64,000 nt of DNA from Fragum whitleyi (GCA_948146395.1 OX411554.1:39099730-39163729), one strand, 5' to 3'. Shown: positions 1-11,092, counted from the first letter of the stretch. Program-made: numbers and translations. The notes: generated by a model from the letters alone, not told the origin.

Positions 1-994
1 TAAACTCCTTTCTGCCAAAAGTACGGGAGAATTTCCTGGATTTTTTGGAGGATATGACGACATGTTCTTGCCGGACAAAAAATCGGCATCGAACTCAGAC
101 AATGTGTTCATGTCTCCTGAAAAAGAAATCGAGACATTTCTTAAATTTGAAAAGGAGAAACTCAGTCTTGAAATGCCGAATCGTGAAAAGTGTTCAAGTG
201 CTGACAGTGGATACATGTCCCCTCCGTATCCAAATGAGGCTTTGTCACCTATGAGCTCGTCCACACCAGCCAAAGGAATTTTGAAGAAAATGCGCTCCCT
301 GTCTCCAGATATTCGTTGTGAGTCACCAGTGATGATGACCACATCCGTTGATAATTTGTCAAATGGTCATGTGACATTAGTTGAACCAATCAGAAATAGG
401 CCAATGTCTCCGCTAGAGAGAGCCATGTCTCCGTTAGGAATGGAGTTTGCTTCTGCCCTTGATATTCTGGACAATGTCATTGAGGAGGAGAGTGACAAAA
501 AGCCGGTGAAAAAATGTGTTTCTTTCGGAGATATTCCGGAAATTAAAAACTTCTTCAGCGACTCGTCTGACGACAATTTGGAGGAAGAACTAGAGCCGAT
601 TAGAAAAAGTGTTTCTTTCGAGAGTTTTGATAGAATCAAACAAGTAAAGGATTCTATAAATGAACAACAAAAGGCCAATATAGATAGTTCTGTATCATTA
701 AATGATCTTAGAATAACTAGTGACCTTGAACTTTGGACTCAGAAATATTTCGGAGATACTTTTATGACTGAAAAGTCAGATAAAGTAAATGAGAAAACTC
801 ATGATATTTCTGAAAACAAAGAAAAATCTGAACTTGATTCCTGTAATTGTACAGATGTGTGTCAGGTTGAAGTTGAGGTGAAAGTTATAGACATTCAGCC
901 AAACAAGGTCAAGGACACTATGGAAGGTCAAGTTATAAATGAATCTGATGAAGATCTATATCGATGTAAAGTTCTTGACAAGTTCACCACTCTG
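1..994 (+). CDS. Partial coding exon: Ser-Pro-rich disordered protein with PP1-docking motifs
   Basis: The frame is open from base 2 to 994 (331 whole codons) with no stop and no need for the ATG at 62, so the exon enters from outside the window. It ends at a consensus donor, GTAAGT at 995-1000, in phase 0; reading on gives a stop 36 bases later. Numbering from the first codon, the protein is low-complexity and acidic with at least seven Ser-Pro sites. It has a DSGxxS motif (DSGYMS, residues 68-73), a KGILKK segment (91-96), and two RVxF-type motifs, KCVSF (171-175) and KSVSF (202-206), each within a Lys/Arg patch and followed by acidic residues. RVxF motifs dock protein phosphatase 1 and phosphorylated DSGxxS is read by beta-TrCP; both are established, but their use here is inference. 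No folded domain is visible. I do not recognise the family; a tail of an LMTK-type kinase or another PP1 regulator is possible but unproven. The frame and donor are convincing. Confidence 0.85.
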
Positions 995-1317
995 GTAAGT
1001 TTTAATTTTTCTTTTAACATTTTCACTTAGATTTGCTACCAAAATATAAATACTGATAAGAGAATAACTGAATTGCTGTAACCTCAGCCTGACAAATTCA
1101 AGGCTTTAAAGAAGTTGTATGGTAAAAAGTAGTTATTGAGGTACAAGTAAACTTTTGTGATTATTCTTACAATGTAAGGGAATACTAAAGTTAAGCACTT
1201 GCCTTTCAAAGTTGCAATAAAAATGCAATACACCTGTAGATCACATACAGGGTATATATGCATTAACATTAGATTTTATTCCCCAACATCAATACCCATA
1301 GATCAGGGGTATATTAT
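995..1317. other. Start of intron, no feature seen
   Basis: AT-rich sequence after the splice donor. No repeat family, coding frame or RNA gene was recognised. Confidence 0.6.
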
Positions 1318-2004
1318 TATATCCCCACCTATGAAGTAGAGGGGAGTATATTGATTTCACCATGTCTGTCTGATTGTCCATCCGTCCGTAGACCTTTTCT
1401 GTTCCAGACTTTAACTCAAGAACCAAGTGACCTAGAATCATGAAACTTTATACAAATGTTGCTTATGACCCAAGGAAGTGCCCTATTGTTTTTGGGTCAC
1501 ATAGGTCAAAGGTCAAGGTCACAGTGAGCCTTTGATCAATTTTTCTTTGCTGGACTCTCACTTGAGAACCAAATGACCTACAATCATGATACTTTATGCA
1601 AATGTTGCTTATGACCCAAGGAAGTTCCCTTTTTGTTTTTGGCTCACAAAGTTCAAAGATCAAGGTCACAGTCAATTTTTGTTCAATTTTTGTTTCTCGA
1701 CTCTAACTAAAAAATCAAGCGACCTAGAATCATGAAAATTTATGCAAATGTTGCTTATGACGCAAGGAAGTCCCCTTTTATTTTAGGGTCACATAGGTCA
1801 ACGGTCAAGGTCACAGTCAATTTTTGTTCAATTTTTGTTTCCTGACTCTAATTAAAGAACCAAGCGACCTACAATCATGAAACTTCATGTAAATGCTGCA
1901 TGTGACCTCAATATTTGTTTCAAACACATCCTGCACTAATAGGTTTTGCATTCTGACAAAGTGCTTGTGGGGGGTATTAGTCCGCTCTACGCCAGCTCTA
2001 GTTT
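1318..2004 (+). mobile_element. HINE-like (Helentron-derived) element, 146-bp tandem core
   Basis: Starts ATATCCCCACC with a GTAGAGGGG turn, then the TTTCACCATGTCTGTCTG tract, then about four 145-146-bp units beginning near 1407, 1553, 1699 and 1844. Each unit carries a 'GACCCAAGGAAGTGCCCT'-type block and GGTCAAGGTCACAG. It ends GTGGGGGGTATTAG, CCGCTCTACGC, CTAGTTT. The same element recurs at 59710-60675 and, shortened, at 18680-18975. Confidence 0.75.
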
Positions 2005-2251
2005 TGTAACCGTCTGTATGTCCATTTTATACTTTCCCCCCCAATCTTTAACATTTATTTCACATGAGTATTGCTGGTGACAAGGCCTTTGTATTGGTAC
2101 CACTTTTAAGGTCATCATAGTCAAGGTCATTTGCCAAGATCAAATATTTTGAAATTTTCTGAAAAATAGCAGGGGCAGGGGCATTGGTGTTTAACGACTC
2201 TTTTTTACTAGCCATTGTTAGATCATGAAATATTAGCCTTGTCAAAAATCC
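2005..2251. other. Intronic or intergenic spacer, no gene seen
   Basis: Contains a few AAGGTCA-type words, probably degraded element core. No coding signal. Confidence 0.5.
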
Positions 2252-2391
2252 TGCCTTGCATTCAGGATCACCTGACAGTGCAAACAGTTTTCTAAATGTA
2301 CCCTGCTTTGCACTTGCATGTGCACTTGCATGCAAAGCGGGTCATATTTGGAAAACTGTTTGCACTGTTTGGTGATCCTGAACGCAGGGCT
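2252..2391. repeat. Palindromic MITE, GCCCTGCGTTCAGGAT ends
   Basis: The left arm (GCCTTGCATTCAGGATCACC) and right arm (ending GATCCTGAACGCAGGGC) are inverted copies. The inner arms GCAAACAGTTTTC and GAAAACTGTTTGC also pair, around a GCACTTGCATG core. Relatives lie at 3366-3498 and 31449-31580. Confidence 0.8.
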
Positions 2392-2448
2392 GTTATGAGT
2401 CCGACCACATTAAGCATTAATTGATAAAATGGGTTTGAAAACTGCACA

Positions 2449-2726
2449 GCCACCGTCATAGCGCAGTTGGTAGCGTGTCAGACTGTCAATGTAGAGGTCC
2501 CAGGCTTGAATTCCAACGGCTGCACTCATCCTTACTGACTGTTTGTCGATACCACCAATAGGTTGATAATCGTAGACCTATGTGGGATAGCAGCTGGAGG
2601 CTAGGGAAGGATGTGATGATAGTACTGGTGTGAGTAATACCATGAACTGATTGTTAGGTGCTCCAGTGGCTGTAATATGACTGAACTAATGTAAACAGTG
2701 GCTTAAAACCCAATTCAAACAAACAA
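2449..2726 (+). mobile_element. tRNA-derived SINE, full length
   Basis: The head GCCACCGTCATAGCGCAGTT has a pol III box A (TAGCGCAGTTGGTAGCG); a degraded box B follows (GGCTTGAATTCC). The body has 'GTAGACCTATGTGGGATAGC' and a tail with TTAGGTGCTCCAG, then an AAC-rich end. TTTGAAAACT flanks both sides (2434-2443 and 2727-2736), a probable target-site duplication. Confidence 0.8.
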
Positions 2727-2736
2727 TTTGAAAACT

Positions 2737-3365
2737 ACTACGGAGAAATTACTTATTTTGACTAGTAATTTCTTCATCTTCTATTAATGTTTCCCATCAA
2801 GCTCTTGACTTGATGGCTGTAGAATAGTAGTATTTTGAAGAAAAGGGTATAAATTATGTCTAGACTAAAAATCCACATTGCCAAATTGGGTTCAACAAGG
2901 GAGATAACTAATTCATTGCAAATATATTATGATATTGGAGTTATTTCCCTTTACATCCAATCTAATGCAGAACTTGCCTTGCATGTATGTAAAACTTCAG
3001 TTGAAAAAGTTAGTTATGGAAAAAATGTTTAAGAAGGAGAAGAAGAAGCAAGAAGAATACTTAATAATGAAGAAAATGTAGAACTGTTTTAGGAATCAAT
3101 TAAAAACAATTTTTATGAGAGCTGCATAAAAAACTTTGGAAAAAGAATAGGGACAGAGTATAAGTCTTTTTGAAAATTGTAAGTTCTATGTCCTTTCGTC
3201 TGTCTGCCAGTGTTTAAAAACTGCACCATGAAACAAAATAATTTGGAAGAGTTTCAAAATATCAAGAGCAGATGAATCACTTGAAAGGAATTTTCACATT
3301 AATTATCATATTAAAGGTAGATATAGGTTGCAGGATAAGGTAAAGGTTATATTTGAGCTTGTCCA
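2737..3365. other. Unassigned AT-rich spacer
   Basis: No gene, RNA or recognised element seen. Confidence 0.5.
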
Positions 3366-3498
3366 GCCCTGTGTTCAGGATGTAAAAACCTTTCGCCAGC
3401 GCTTTGAGATGATACCCCGCTTTGCACGTGCACGTACATGCAAAGAGGGGTATCATTTCAAAAGCGCTTCGCAAATGTTTTCATCCTGAACGCAGGGC
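3366..3498. repeat. Palindromic MITE, GCCCTGCGTTCAGGAT family
   Basis: Begins GCCCTGTGTTCAGGAT and ends ATCCTGAACGCAGGGC. The centre is palindromic (CTTTGCACGTGCACGTACATGCAAAG), so the whole unit can fold into one hairpin. This is the best-conserved of the three copies. Confidence 0.85.
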
Positions 3499-3716
3499 AG
3501 ATGACATGGCTGCTGCTACAGGTGGGTCATTGGCTTAAAATCACAATCAATAATTGGTTTTTAGTTGGAAGTGTAAAAACAAGTAATGATCCATTGTATT
3601 TTTTTTTATAATTAATACAGCACTCCAAGTATCATCTATTAAAGAAAAATAAATGTTAAAGTTTAATTAATACTCATGACCTTAGGTTTATTTTTGAAGA
3701 CTTTTCTACCAACTTC

Positions 3717-3788
3717 ATGGCTCGGCATGACACAGTTTTAACTGCCTATAAACATATAGGCAGTTACAACTGTTTCAACTTGAGCCAT
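3717..3788. repeat. 70-bp hairpin, GGCTCAG/CAGTTGTAACTGCC family
   Basis: Arms ATGGCTCGGCATGACACAG... and ...CTGTTTCAACTTGAGCCAT enclose TAACTGCCTATA and TATAGGCAGTTA. Other copies lie at 10810-10881 (perfect), 15742-15813, 39301-39371 and 45411-45473. Confidence 0.85.
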
Positions 3789-4039
3789 CTAACTGATGTT
3801 GGTTTTGAAAACCAAAGCTAATGGCTTTCATTTATGACGTTAGGATTATGAAATTTCTTAGTCCATCATCACAATCAGAAGCCCAAACCAATTGATTATC
3901 GATCATAATCGATTTATCTAACCATCACTCAGGCTGCTGCATCTATGAATTGTTTGGAGATACTTTTACTCTTTTTCATGAGTAAAATGTTTAAACTTTC
4001 TAGACCGTTCAAAGGTCATTGCAATAGTTCAAGGTGAAT

Positions 4040-4385
4040 ACAGTCAATCTTGCTCAAGTGACAACGTCTATTAAGTGACCATTTTTATTGACCGACCGTT
4101 TTCAAATTCCCCATCTTTAAAACTCAATATCTTATAAAGTATATTTATTTTCTCTAAATAAAATTGTAATTGAATCCTATTTGGTTATAACTCATTAGAA
4201 TTGTCTCATTGAGACAATTCTTTTGAGTTTAAACAACATAGCAGTTTTGAAAAAATTGCAATAGCATGCGTATTCATTCAATTCAATAATGTTTCTTATT
4301 TGTAAACAATATGTGTACAAGGTGACCATTCTCTTGAACAAGCACACATGCTCCAGGAATGGTCACTTAATACATATTTCACTGT
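4040..4385. mobile_element. ACAGT...ACTGT MITE, about 346 bp
   Basis: Starts ACAGTCAATCTTGCTCAAGTG and ends GGTCACTTAATAC...ACTGT. Both ends carry 'TTAAGTGACCA'-type words in opposite orientation, around an inner palindrome AGAATTGTCTCATTGAGACAATTCT (given in part: AATTGTCTCA/TGAGACAATT). The second copy is at 5430-5779, with the two ends in the reverse order. Confidence 0.75.
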
Positions 4386-4853
4386 AATTGCAAGCTAGAC
4401 ACAAACTGTTTTTGGACCATCAATCTAGTATGAATTTTTCTCAGCCTATATGACGGGACAATTGGCTTGTCCGTGGACAAGTGGAGAAAAGTTGTTTTTC
4501 CACACCCCTGTATATACCTGCTATTCTGATTGGCTTTGGCAGACAGTATACTTTAGTTCCTCCAATAAGAGTACCCTCTCTTGCTATATCTCCCTAAGCC
4601 TACACTTTTTACTCAGAATTCCCCATATAAAGTGATCTTTATAACCAAATTGCTGTGGCAGATCCTGGATTTCTGTACAGAAAGTTTGAATGTACAAAAA
4701 GGGGGTTTGTTTTCCAAGCATAATTAAGTTATCAATTCTGATTGAATTTCTGCATGTAAATGAAATAATGCAGCTACAGAGGGAGGTTTGTTAGCTATGC
4801 CCCTAAATTGTCAGATTTTTGTACTTTGTTTTTCTCAAATTCAATGAATTCAT
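4386..4853. other. Spacer with a fragment of the ATACCGTATTTC family
   Basis: Around 4555-4625 the words AATAAGAGTACCCTCTCTTG and ACACTTTTTACTCAGAA match the better copy at 38700. Nothing else was recognised. Confidence 0.45.
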
Positions 4854-5018
4854 TTAAGTTAGTGGAACCATAATCGTTTTGCAAGGTCTCAGAAGTGATG
4901 ACCTTTAACAGTGTTAACTGAGGTTTCCTAATGATTTTAATTAGGAAACCTCTTATTAACATTGTTAAAGAATATGTGGTCCAAAATGTTGCGGAACTAT
5001 TATGGGTCCACTACCTTA
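4854..5018. mobile_element. Palindromic MITE, GGTAGTGGACC family
   Basis: About 165 bp. The left end TTAAGTTAGTGGAACC is inverted as GGGTCCACTACCTTA. The centre GAGGTTTCCTAATGATT/AATTAGGAAACCTC is a hairpin. Other copies: 17672-17800, 20779-20942, 55036-55199, and half a copy at 19826-19905. The TTAA at the ends of the better copies suggests a TTAA or TA target. Confidence 0.85.
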
Positions 5019-5429
5019 TTTTCCTCTAAATCATGTAAATAATTTTCTAGAAAAAATTAACCTCAAATAAGAGGGGAAGGTGAAATAAACCCTATTTGAT
5101 CTAGATTTTTTGCTTTAGAATAATAGTGCTTGAACTTGCTAAAGGTCAAGGATTGGAGGATCATTTGATAAGTATAGCAGAGAAAACTATTTAAAGAAAA
5201 TGTGCACATTTTAAGTATTTGAATTTCACCGTATAAGCAGTGCTTGACCCTGTGGTGTTTACCGGTCAAGTATTTAAAGCTTCAACTGACCCATTGTTTG
5301 GACTTATCTGGGCTGCAGCTCATCTTAACTGGTAATCCTACCCTCTACAATTATCCATTTTCCACATGAGAGGGGAAAGGCCTTTTGTTATAGCGCATGG
5401 TCATAAGCGATGTCTTCAAATATATATGT

Positions 5430-5779
5430 ACAGTAAAACTTGTGTTAAGCGACCACTTAAGGGACCACCAAAAAGCTGTTGTTTATAGGAATGGTCACTT
5501 AATACGAAATACTGTGATAAATGTGACAATTCATTTTGATACCATTTATAGATTGTCGGTCAAGTCGTACTGAATCCTATGATGTTCGAACCCATTAGAA
5601 TCGTCTTATTGAGACGATTCTTATGGGTTCTAACAACATAAAATTCAACAATAACCAATTTTTCTATAAGAATGTCCTCTTTTTCAGAGATTTTCATTAC
5701 AGTGAAGGGACTTTTTATTGTGGTCGCTTAATACAATTGGTCGCTTAATAGATGTGGTTGCTCGAGCAATATCGACTGT
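5430..5779. mobile_element. ACAGT...ACTGT MITE, second copy
   Basis: Starts ACAGTAAAACTTGTGTTAAG and ends GCAATATCGACTGT. It contains 'GAATGGTCACTTAATACG' and the inner palindrome AATCGTCTTATTGAGACGATT, flanked by CCCATTAG/TTATGGG. It corresponds to 4040-4385 read from the other side. Confidence 0.75.
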
Positions 5780-6164
5780 ATATAGAAGGCGACCATAGCA
5801 ATGGTAGGCATGAGAGGGGCACAAAATAAAAATTTGACAGAGGAAGAGTGAGCTCCTGTAAGCCTGAGATTGATTGAATAATAACCTACATGTATCTATT
5901 TTACTTTGATTGAGAAACAAGTTCTTACAACTTAGATTTATCTCTCTGGGTTCTGCTTTCTGGAAAATTCATCAGTACTCACGTCGAATGTGAGGGCCAA
6001 TCAAAGAACAAAGATTGATAGCCGCTTCCGTGAATGGAACTAAGGTCCTTTTGGTAAAGAGATCAACACTCTCTCTCTAGGCCATGGACATGGCATGTGT
6101 TTCTGTAAGCCTGGGATAAAAGTACAACAGTAATTTCAGTGCACTAGATAATACTTTTGATTTC
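5780..6164. other. Unassigned spacer
   Basis: Mostly unique AT-rich sequence. Part of it (about 5900-6070, 'GAAACAAGTTCTTACAACTTA') is repeated in diverged form at about 27690-27860, so it is an unclassified interspersed repeat. Confidence 0.5.
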
Positions 6165-6423
6165 TTAACCCTTGTCGTGCTGAACCGGGAATATTCCTGC
6201 TTTCGAGGAGGTATACACAAACATCAGCCTGCACTTATGTGAAGTCAGATCTTAGTTTTCACCACTTGTTTGTCCCCTTTCAAGGCAGAGTTTTTCAGAG
6301 TTGTTGATTAGATTAATTTTCAAAACGAGAAATTGCCCAACACCCTTGGATTTTAGGGCTTTCAATAATTTGATATGAATGCAATTTTGAAAGAGGATTT
6401 TAACTCAGCATGACAAGGGTTAA
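6165..6423. mobile_element. TTAA-flanked MITE, family A
   Basis: Starts TTAACCCTTGTCGTGCTGAA and ends AGCATGACAAGGGTTAA. Inside are 'GGAATATTCCTGCTTTCG', 'GCACTTATGTGAAGTCAGAT' and 'CACCCTTGGATTTTAGGGCT'. Family features are described at 33326-33572. Confidence 0.85.
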
Positions 6424-6611
6424 GAGCAAACAGTTAAAACTGCAAATTTAGGAGGAAAAGAAATGTAAATGTTTTCCTTTATATATTTGAAATAGGATTA
6501 AAAATTATTTCAGCTGGGGATAATCATATCAAGGGGTTCAATAAACATTCATGTATAAAGGGAGACAATTCATTAAATGCTTTTGAAAGTTGACTACAAA
6601 ATTCAAACTAC

Positions 6612-6857
6612 TTAACCCTTGTCATGCTGAATAAAAATCTTTGCCAAATTAATGTTAAATCAAAGTGATAAAAGCACTGAAAGTTACCAAATGTGAGTGA
6701 GTATTGATTCGGAATCGCATTGTTTTACACCTTTCTGGTTTAAAATGAAATTCAGGTGGTATGAACTAAGATGAGACTGCATATATGTGCAGGCTGATCT
6801 TTGTCTATACCTCCTGTTAAAGCAGGAATATTCCAGGTTCAGCATGACAAGGGTTAA
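6612..6857. mobile_element. TTAA-flanked MITE, family A
   Basis: Starts TTAACCCTTGTCATGCTGAA and ends TTCAGCATGACAAGGGTTAA, both perfect. Inner 'CTGCATATATGTGCAGGCTG' core. A short remnant of the same right end (AGCAGGATGAGGGTTAA) lies just downstream at about 6942-6958. Confidence 0.9.
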
Positions 6858-7457
6858 TAATTGAGGAAATCATGTGAAAGACTTGACTTTAATTTTCAAA
6901 ATAAAGAAATGGGCAATTTCTTTTAGAAAAAAATCAAATTTAGCAGGATGAGGGTTAAATTTTGTAGGCAATGTTTGTGTAAAAATACCAACAAACTCGT
7001 TAATAGGGTTCCTATCGTCTCCCGTTGGTAATTATCATTGACTGCATGGAATCTGTCTTAAGTCATAAAATATCCGAAGACAATTACTTTCAGCTTTTCC
7101 TTCAGGAAAATTATTGGTTGGATTGTTTAATACTTTGACCTTTTCTGAATGGTAATGATGAATTGTCTAAAGACTTGCCTTCAGAAATAGAGGATATTGA
7201 ATGAGTGGTCATGAAATACCAAATTTATTAAACAAGTGATCTTAAATAATATTAAACAGATGAAAATGAGGCTTCAAGCAAGATTTTGTTTCAAATGAAA
7301 AGTTAATTTTTTTTTTTGTTTTCTTTTTTCTTTTGTTTTCACAAATTGGGTACACTAGCAATAGTATGAGAGAAATTTTTGCAATAATTTTGGAAATTTT
7401 TTTGAGATTCGTTTTTTTTCAACTTTTGGCTTAATGTAATATAAAAAATATTTGATG

Positions 7458-8100
7458 GTTTTTTATGCCCCTGTATTGAAAGATCGGGGGAATATTGTTT
7501 TACCATTGTCTGTCTATCTGTCAATCCGTCTGTTATCTGTTATCCGTCAATATGAGGGTCAATCCGTCTGTCTGTCTGCAAAACTTAACCAAAAAACTTA
7601 TCATTGCCAATATATTCAAGGCTATTCGAGATACAAGTCTCATATTTGGCATGGTAATAGATTCCTATGATACGCATCTTCTGGTACAAAAGTCAAGATC
7701 ATGTGACAAGGTCAAGGTAATTTTTCAAGGTCAAAAAAATAAAATTAAAAATATATATATAAGAAAACCAGCCCTTAACATTGCCAATATCTTCAAGCCT
7801 TTTCAAGATACAAGCCTCATATTTGGCATGATGATAAATCACAATGATGCGCAATTCTGCTTATACTATAGTCTAGGTCATGTGACAAGGTCAAGGTCAT
7901 ATGTCAAGGTCAAATAACTCAAAAACTAAACTAAAAAACTTAAAATTGCCAATATCTTTTAAGTTATTTTAAGACAAAAGCCTCATATTTGGTATTATTA
8001 TTATTGATCTTAATAGTTTGCATCTGTAGATATCAAGGTCAAGGTCATGTAACAAGATCAAGGTCATGTATCAAGTTCAAACTCAAGATGATCAGTTCAT
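7458..8100 (+). mobile_element. HINE-like element, TATGCCCCCGTATTGAAAG type, no clear 3' end
   Basis: Starts TTTTTATGCCCCTGTATTGA, then a GTCTGTCTATCTGTC tract, then repeated blocks with 'ACTTATCATTGCCAATAT', CAAGATACAAG and CAAGGTCAAGGTCATGTG. I could not place the right terminus. Similar left ends are at 16194 and 39827. Open frames here are repeat readings, not genes. Confidence 0.65.
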
Positions 8101-9931
8101 TCAAGCTATATGATTTTAGATGTGACTAAACTAATTTTTCAGCCAAGCAGAATGCACAAATTTTGGTGAACATGTATAACTCTTCATAAACTTATAATCT
8201 GTTGAAATCACTGCTTGCATTTGACAGTAGGTTAAGGTGACTTGGGTTGTGAAAAGAAATTACTTCATTCGACTCAGTGGTTCCTGTCAAATATTTCAAA
8301 GATGAATATGAAATTAATTCATTATATTTTAGCCTTTTGTATAAATTTGAATATGTAAGTTCATTTTGAATTACCTTTTCTAAGATATTTGCAACTTTTT
8401 GGGTGGATCTTGCATTGAAAAGAAATCAATCTTACATGATACATGTAACAGGTGACAACTAATGATAGGAGGAAATGAAATACATACCAAATGTCTTTCT
8501 TAAACACTGGATCCCATTCTGAACATCACTTGGCTATTTCCGTACCTACAACAGATCTCAGATGTATGTAAGGTTGATGGGTATGTAACAGAATTGTGCA
8601 TTTTGTTTGGCGAAAGAGTGTGAGAAAATCTAGCGCGGGAACAACCAGCACTGTCTTTAGATTTATATCTTACACTGTAAATAAGGCGGGAAAAATCTGA
8701 TTTTTTGAGAATGATGAATCATTCTCAAAAATTAAGATTTTTTGAGCCATTATTGAAGAATCCAAAGATATTTATATCAGGATACAATGGTTTCACGTCA
8801 GTGATATGCAAGTAGCGTTGGCGAAGTCAAATGTTTTCACTCGAATTTTTGAGGGCTTACGCCATTTTAACTGACGACATCTAGTTTTTCCAAGGTTTTC
8901 CCGTATTTTTTGAAAATAGTCTGTCTATGTACATCCGAGGTTGATCGTGAGATCGGCTGAGTGGTGTTCTAAATGCACTGGATCCCTAAGGATGCATGAA
9001 AACTAAATCAGTTTATCAGGATTTTCTTGGGCAATTAGCTGAGCTACTTTTAGAGAAAATTTCAGAAAATAAATTTCAAAAAGTTACTCTTTAAACAAAA
9101 AACCTACAATTACCTTTTTGGTTACCATGCTTTGGGATATTTTTGCATTGTCTTATTTTTCGCTACTTTTATCAAAAATGTAAAGTTTTTGTTTTGGTGC
9201 GTCTTTTTGTTACCATCTGACATAGGTCGCAAAAGTAAGAGAACCAAAATACCATTTTATCTACAAGTCGGTCATTTTTGAAAAGTTCACATAATTCACA
9301 CTACTCTTTGGTGTTAATGCAGTAATTCAAGGGAAGTAACTGCATCAACTAATCTTGGCTGACCTGTGTAATCTATTTGAACTAAAAGAAAAGTGTGATT
9401 TTTAATCAATTTCAAAGATGTGTAAAATTTCTCTCATTTTTTGAACTGAACAATTATCGAACATATATCCGTAAGGGTAATTGTGATTTACACTTCATAT
9501 AGACAGGTACATGTGTAAATAATTTTGGAATATCTTTATAAGTAATATCTATTAATGGCAAATTACAAAATTTTAGGGTTATTATTGTTTGTTCATTATT
9601 CTCCATCTAGCAAGGGTTGCGAAAATTAGACCATGGTGTAAAAAAAGCCCTAAATAAGGTTATTTATTGATCTGTTAATGAATTTGATGAAGCAACAGTT
9701 TCTCTTCACTAACTTGTCTACTCATATCATTTTAAAAGATTTATTCATAAACAGAATCTGTTTGAGATACACCGATTGTAAACAAGTATTTAAGTTGAAA
9801 GTAATCACATTTTAATCCCTCTTATATGTCCTATAATCTTTTACATCTTTCGTTTTTAGGAATGACATTAGCATCACATATATAGCATGCAAAAGTCCGG
9901 GTTTGCAGTTATTTGCTTCATAAATGATGCC
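8101..9931. other. Largest low-repeat stretch in the left half, no gene identified
   Basis: No coding frame longer than about 60 codons and no recognised element. It contains a 14-bp-arm hairpin at 8701-8732 (TTTTTGAGAATGAT, inverted after 2 bases). A slightly GC-richer patch (GCGCGGGAACAA at about 8633, CGGCTGAGTGG at about 8954) could be regulatory, but I see nothing decisive. Confidence 0.5.
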
Positions 9932-10103
9932 AATGGGTTGATAATTGTAGACCTATGTGAGATAGTAGCTGGGGGCTAGGAAAGGATGTGGTGGTTGTAC
10001 TGGTGAAAGAAATACCAGGAATCCATTGTTAGGTGCTCCGGTCGCCGCTATATAACTGCGAAATTGTTGAAAGCGGTGTAAAACCCATTCAAACAAAACC
10101 AGC
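9932..10103 (+). mobile_element. SINE, 5'-truncated
   Basis: Lacks the tRNA-like head. The body starts AATGGGTTGATAATTGTAGA and runs to TTAGGTGCTCCGGTCGCCGC, 'GAAAGCGGTGTAAAACCCAT' and an AAAC tail. It is part of the duplicated block 9950-10475. Confidence 0.8.
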
Positions 10104-10475
10104 GGTTGTAATTTCTAAATTGGCTATTACTTTTAATTGGATTGAGATCAAATCTTAATATTTCACACATGCATTTCTTATGATAATACCTTTTTGTTGG
10201 TACCAAGTTCATCTGTCAAGGTGAACATCTTATCTCAAGGTCAAAGTTGGAAAATTAAAACTTTAAAATTTGCTATAATATTGCAATGGTAAGTGATATA
10301 ACCTTTATATTTCATTATGTTTATTACTTGTGACAAGACCTTTCAGTAGATAAGTAAGACAATGCCCTTGATCAAGGTCAAGGTCAAATTCCAAGTGACA
10401 AGTCACTTAGTGATTGCTATTTCTGTATTTTAAAAAGTTGGCTGCTGAAATGAAAAGGACCCAAACTTTTTCTCC
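9950..10475 (+). repeat. Segmental duplication, copy 1 (partner 13003-13530)
   Basis: The SINE tail plus about 370 bp of flank (CAGCGGTTGTAATTTCTAAA to AAAGGACCCAAACTTTTTCTCC, quoted in part) recurs about 3.05 kb downstream with few differences. It holds the AAGGTCAAGGTCA words typical of the window. Confidence 0.8.
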
Positions 10476-10560
10476 ATTGTTAGGTGCTCCAGCCGCCGCG
10501 ATATAACTGAAAAAATGTTAAAAGCGACGTTAAACTCCATTCAATCAATCAATCAATCAT
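10476..10560 (+). mobile_element. SINE 3' tail fragment
   Basis: TTAGGTGCTCCAGCCGCCGC, ATATAACTGAAAAAATG, GCGACGTTAAACTCCATTC and then (AATC)n. It abuts the end of the duplicated block exactly. Confidence 0.8.
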
Positions 10561-10586
10561 AATTGATGCTTTTATATTAGATGTAA

Positions 10587-10830
10587 GTGCAAAACTATTG
10601 TAGTTTCATAGGTCTATAGTGGTATTTATGATAGCTTTGATCTGACACTTCAATATAAGCCTGTAACAAAAAGATAGGACATAAGTTATGATGGCTCAGC
10701 GCAAAACAGTGCAAAACTATTGTAGTTTAATAGGTCTATAGTGGTATTTATGGTAGCTTTGATCTGACACTTCAATATAAGCCTGTGAAAAGATACGACA
10801 TAAGTTATGATGGCTCAGCGCAAAACAGTT
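10587..10830 (+). repeat. 122-bp tandem duplication ending inside a hairpin arm
   Basis: Two copies of 'AGTGCAAAACTATTGTAG' to 'ATGGCTCAGCGCAAAACAGT' lie head to tail, with the junction at about 10708-10710. The first copy holds only the outer 20 bases of the hairpin arm; the second leads into the complete hairpin at 10810. Confidence 0.9.
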
Positions 10831-10881
10831 GTAACTCCCTATAAAAATATAGGGAGTTACAACTGTTTTGCGCTGAGCCAT
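10810..10881. repeat. Perfect 34-bp-arm hairpin (GGCTCAG family)
   Basis: ATGGCTCAGCGCAAAACAGT through TCCCTATA, then AAAA, then the exact reverse complement. By hand I find 34 matched pairs with no mismatch and a 4-base loop. Confidence 0.95.
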
Positions 10882-11092
10882 CGTTATGTGATCACCTGTG
10901 GTGTCCCGAGGAGTCTCAGGGTGTCCAGGCCGATGGGCAGTGTCCACGTCTTTGTCTTGGACATAACTCTGTCACCTTATGATCAATTGTCTTAAAACTT
11001 GGCAGTAATGTTTCTCTAATGGTGACAGAGTGCAGTGTGCAAGAATTATAACTCTATCTAACCTATATTGTAGTTATTTCCCTTTTTAGCTC

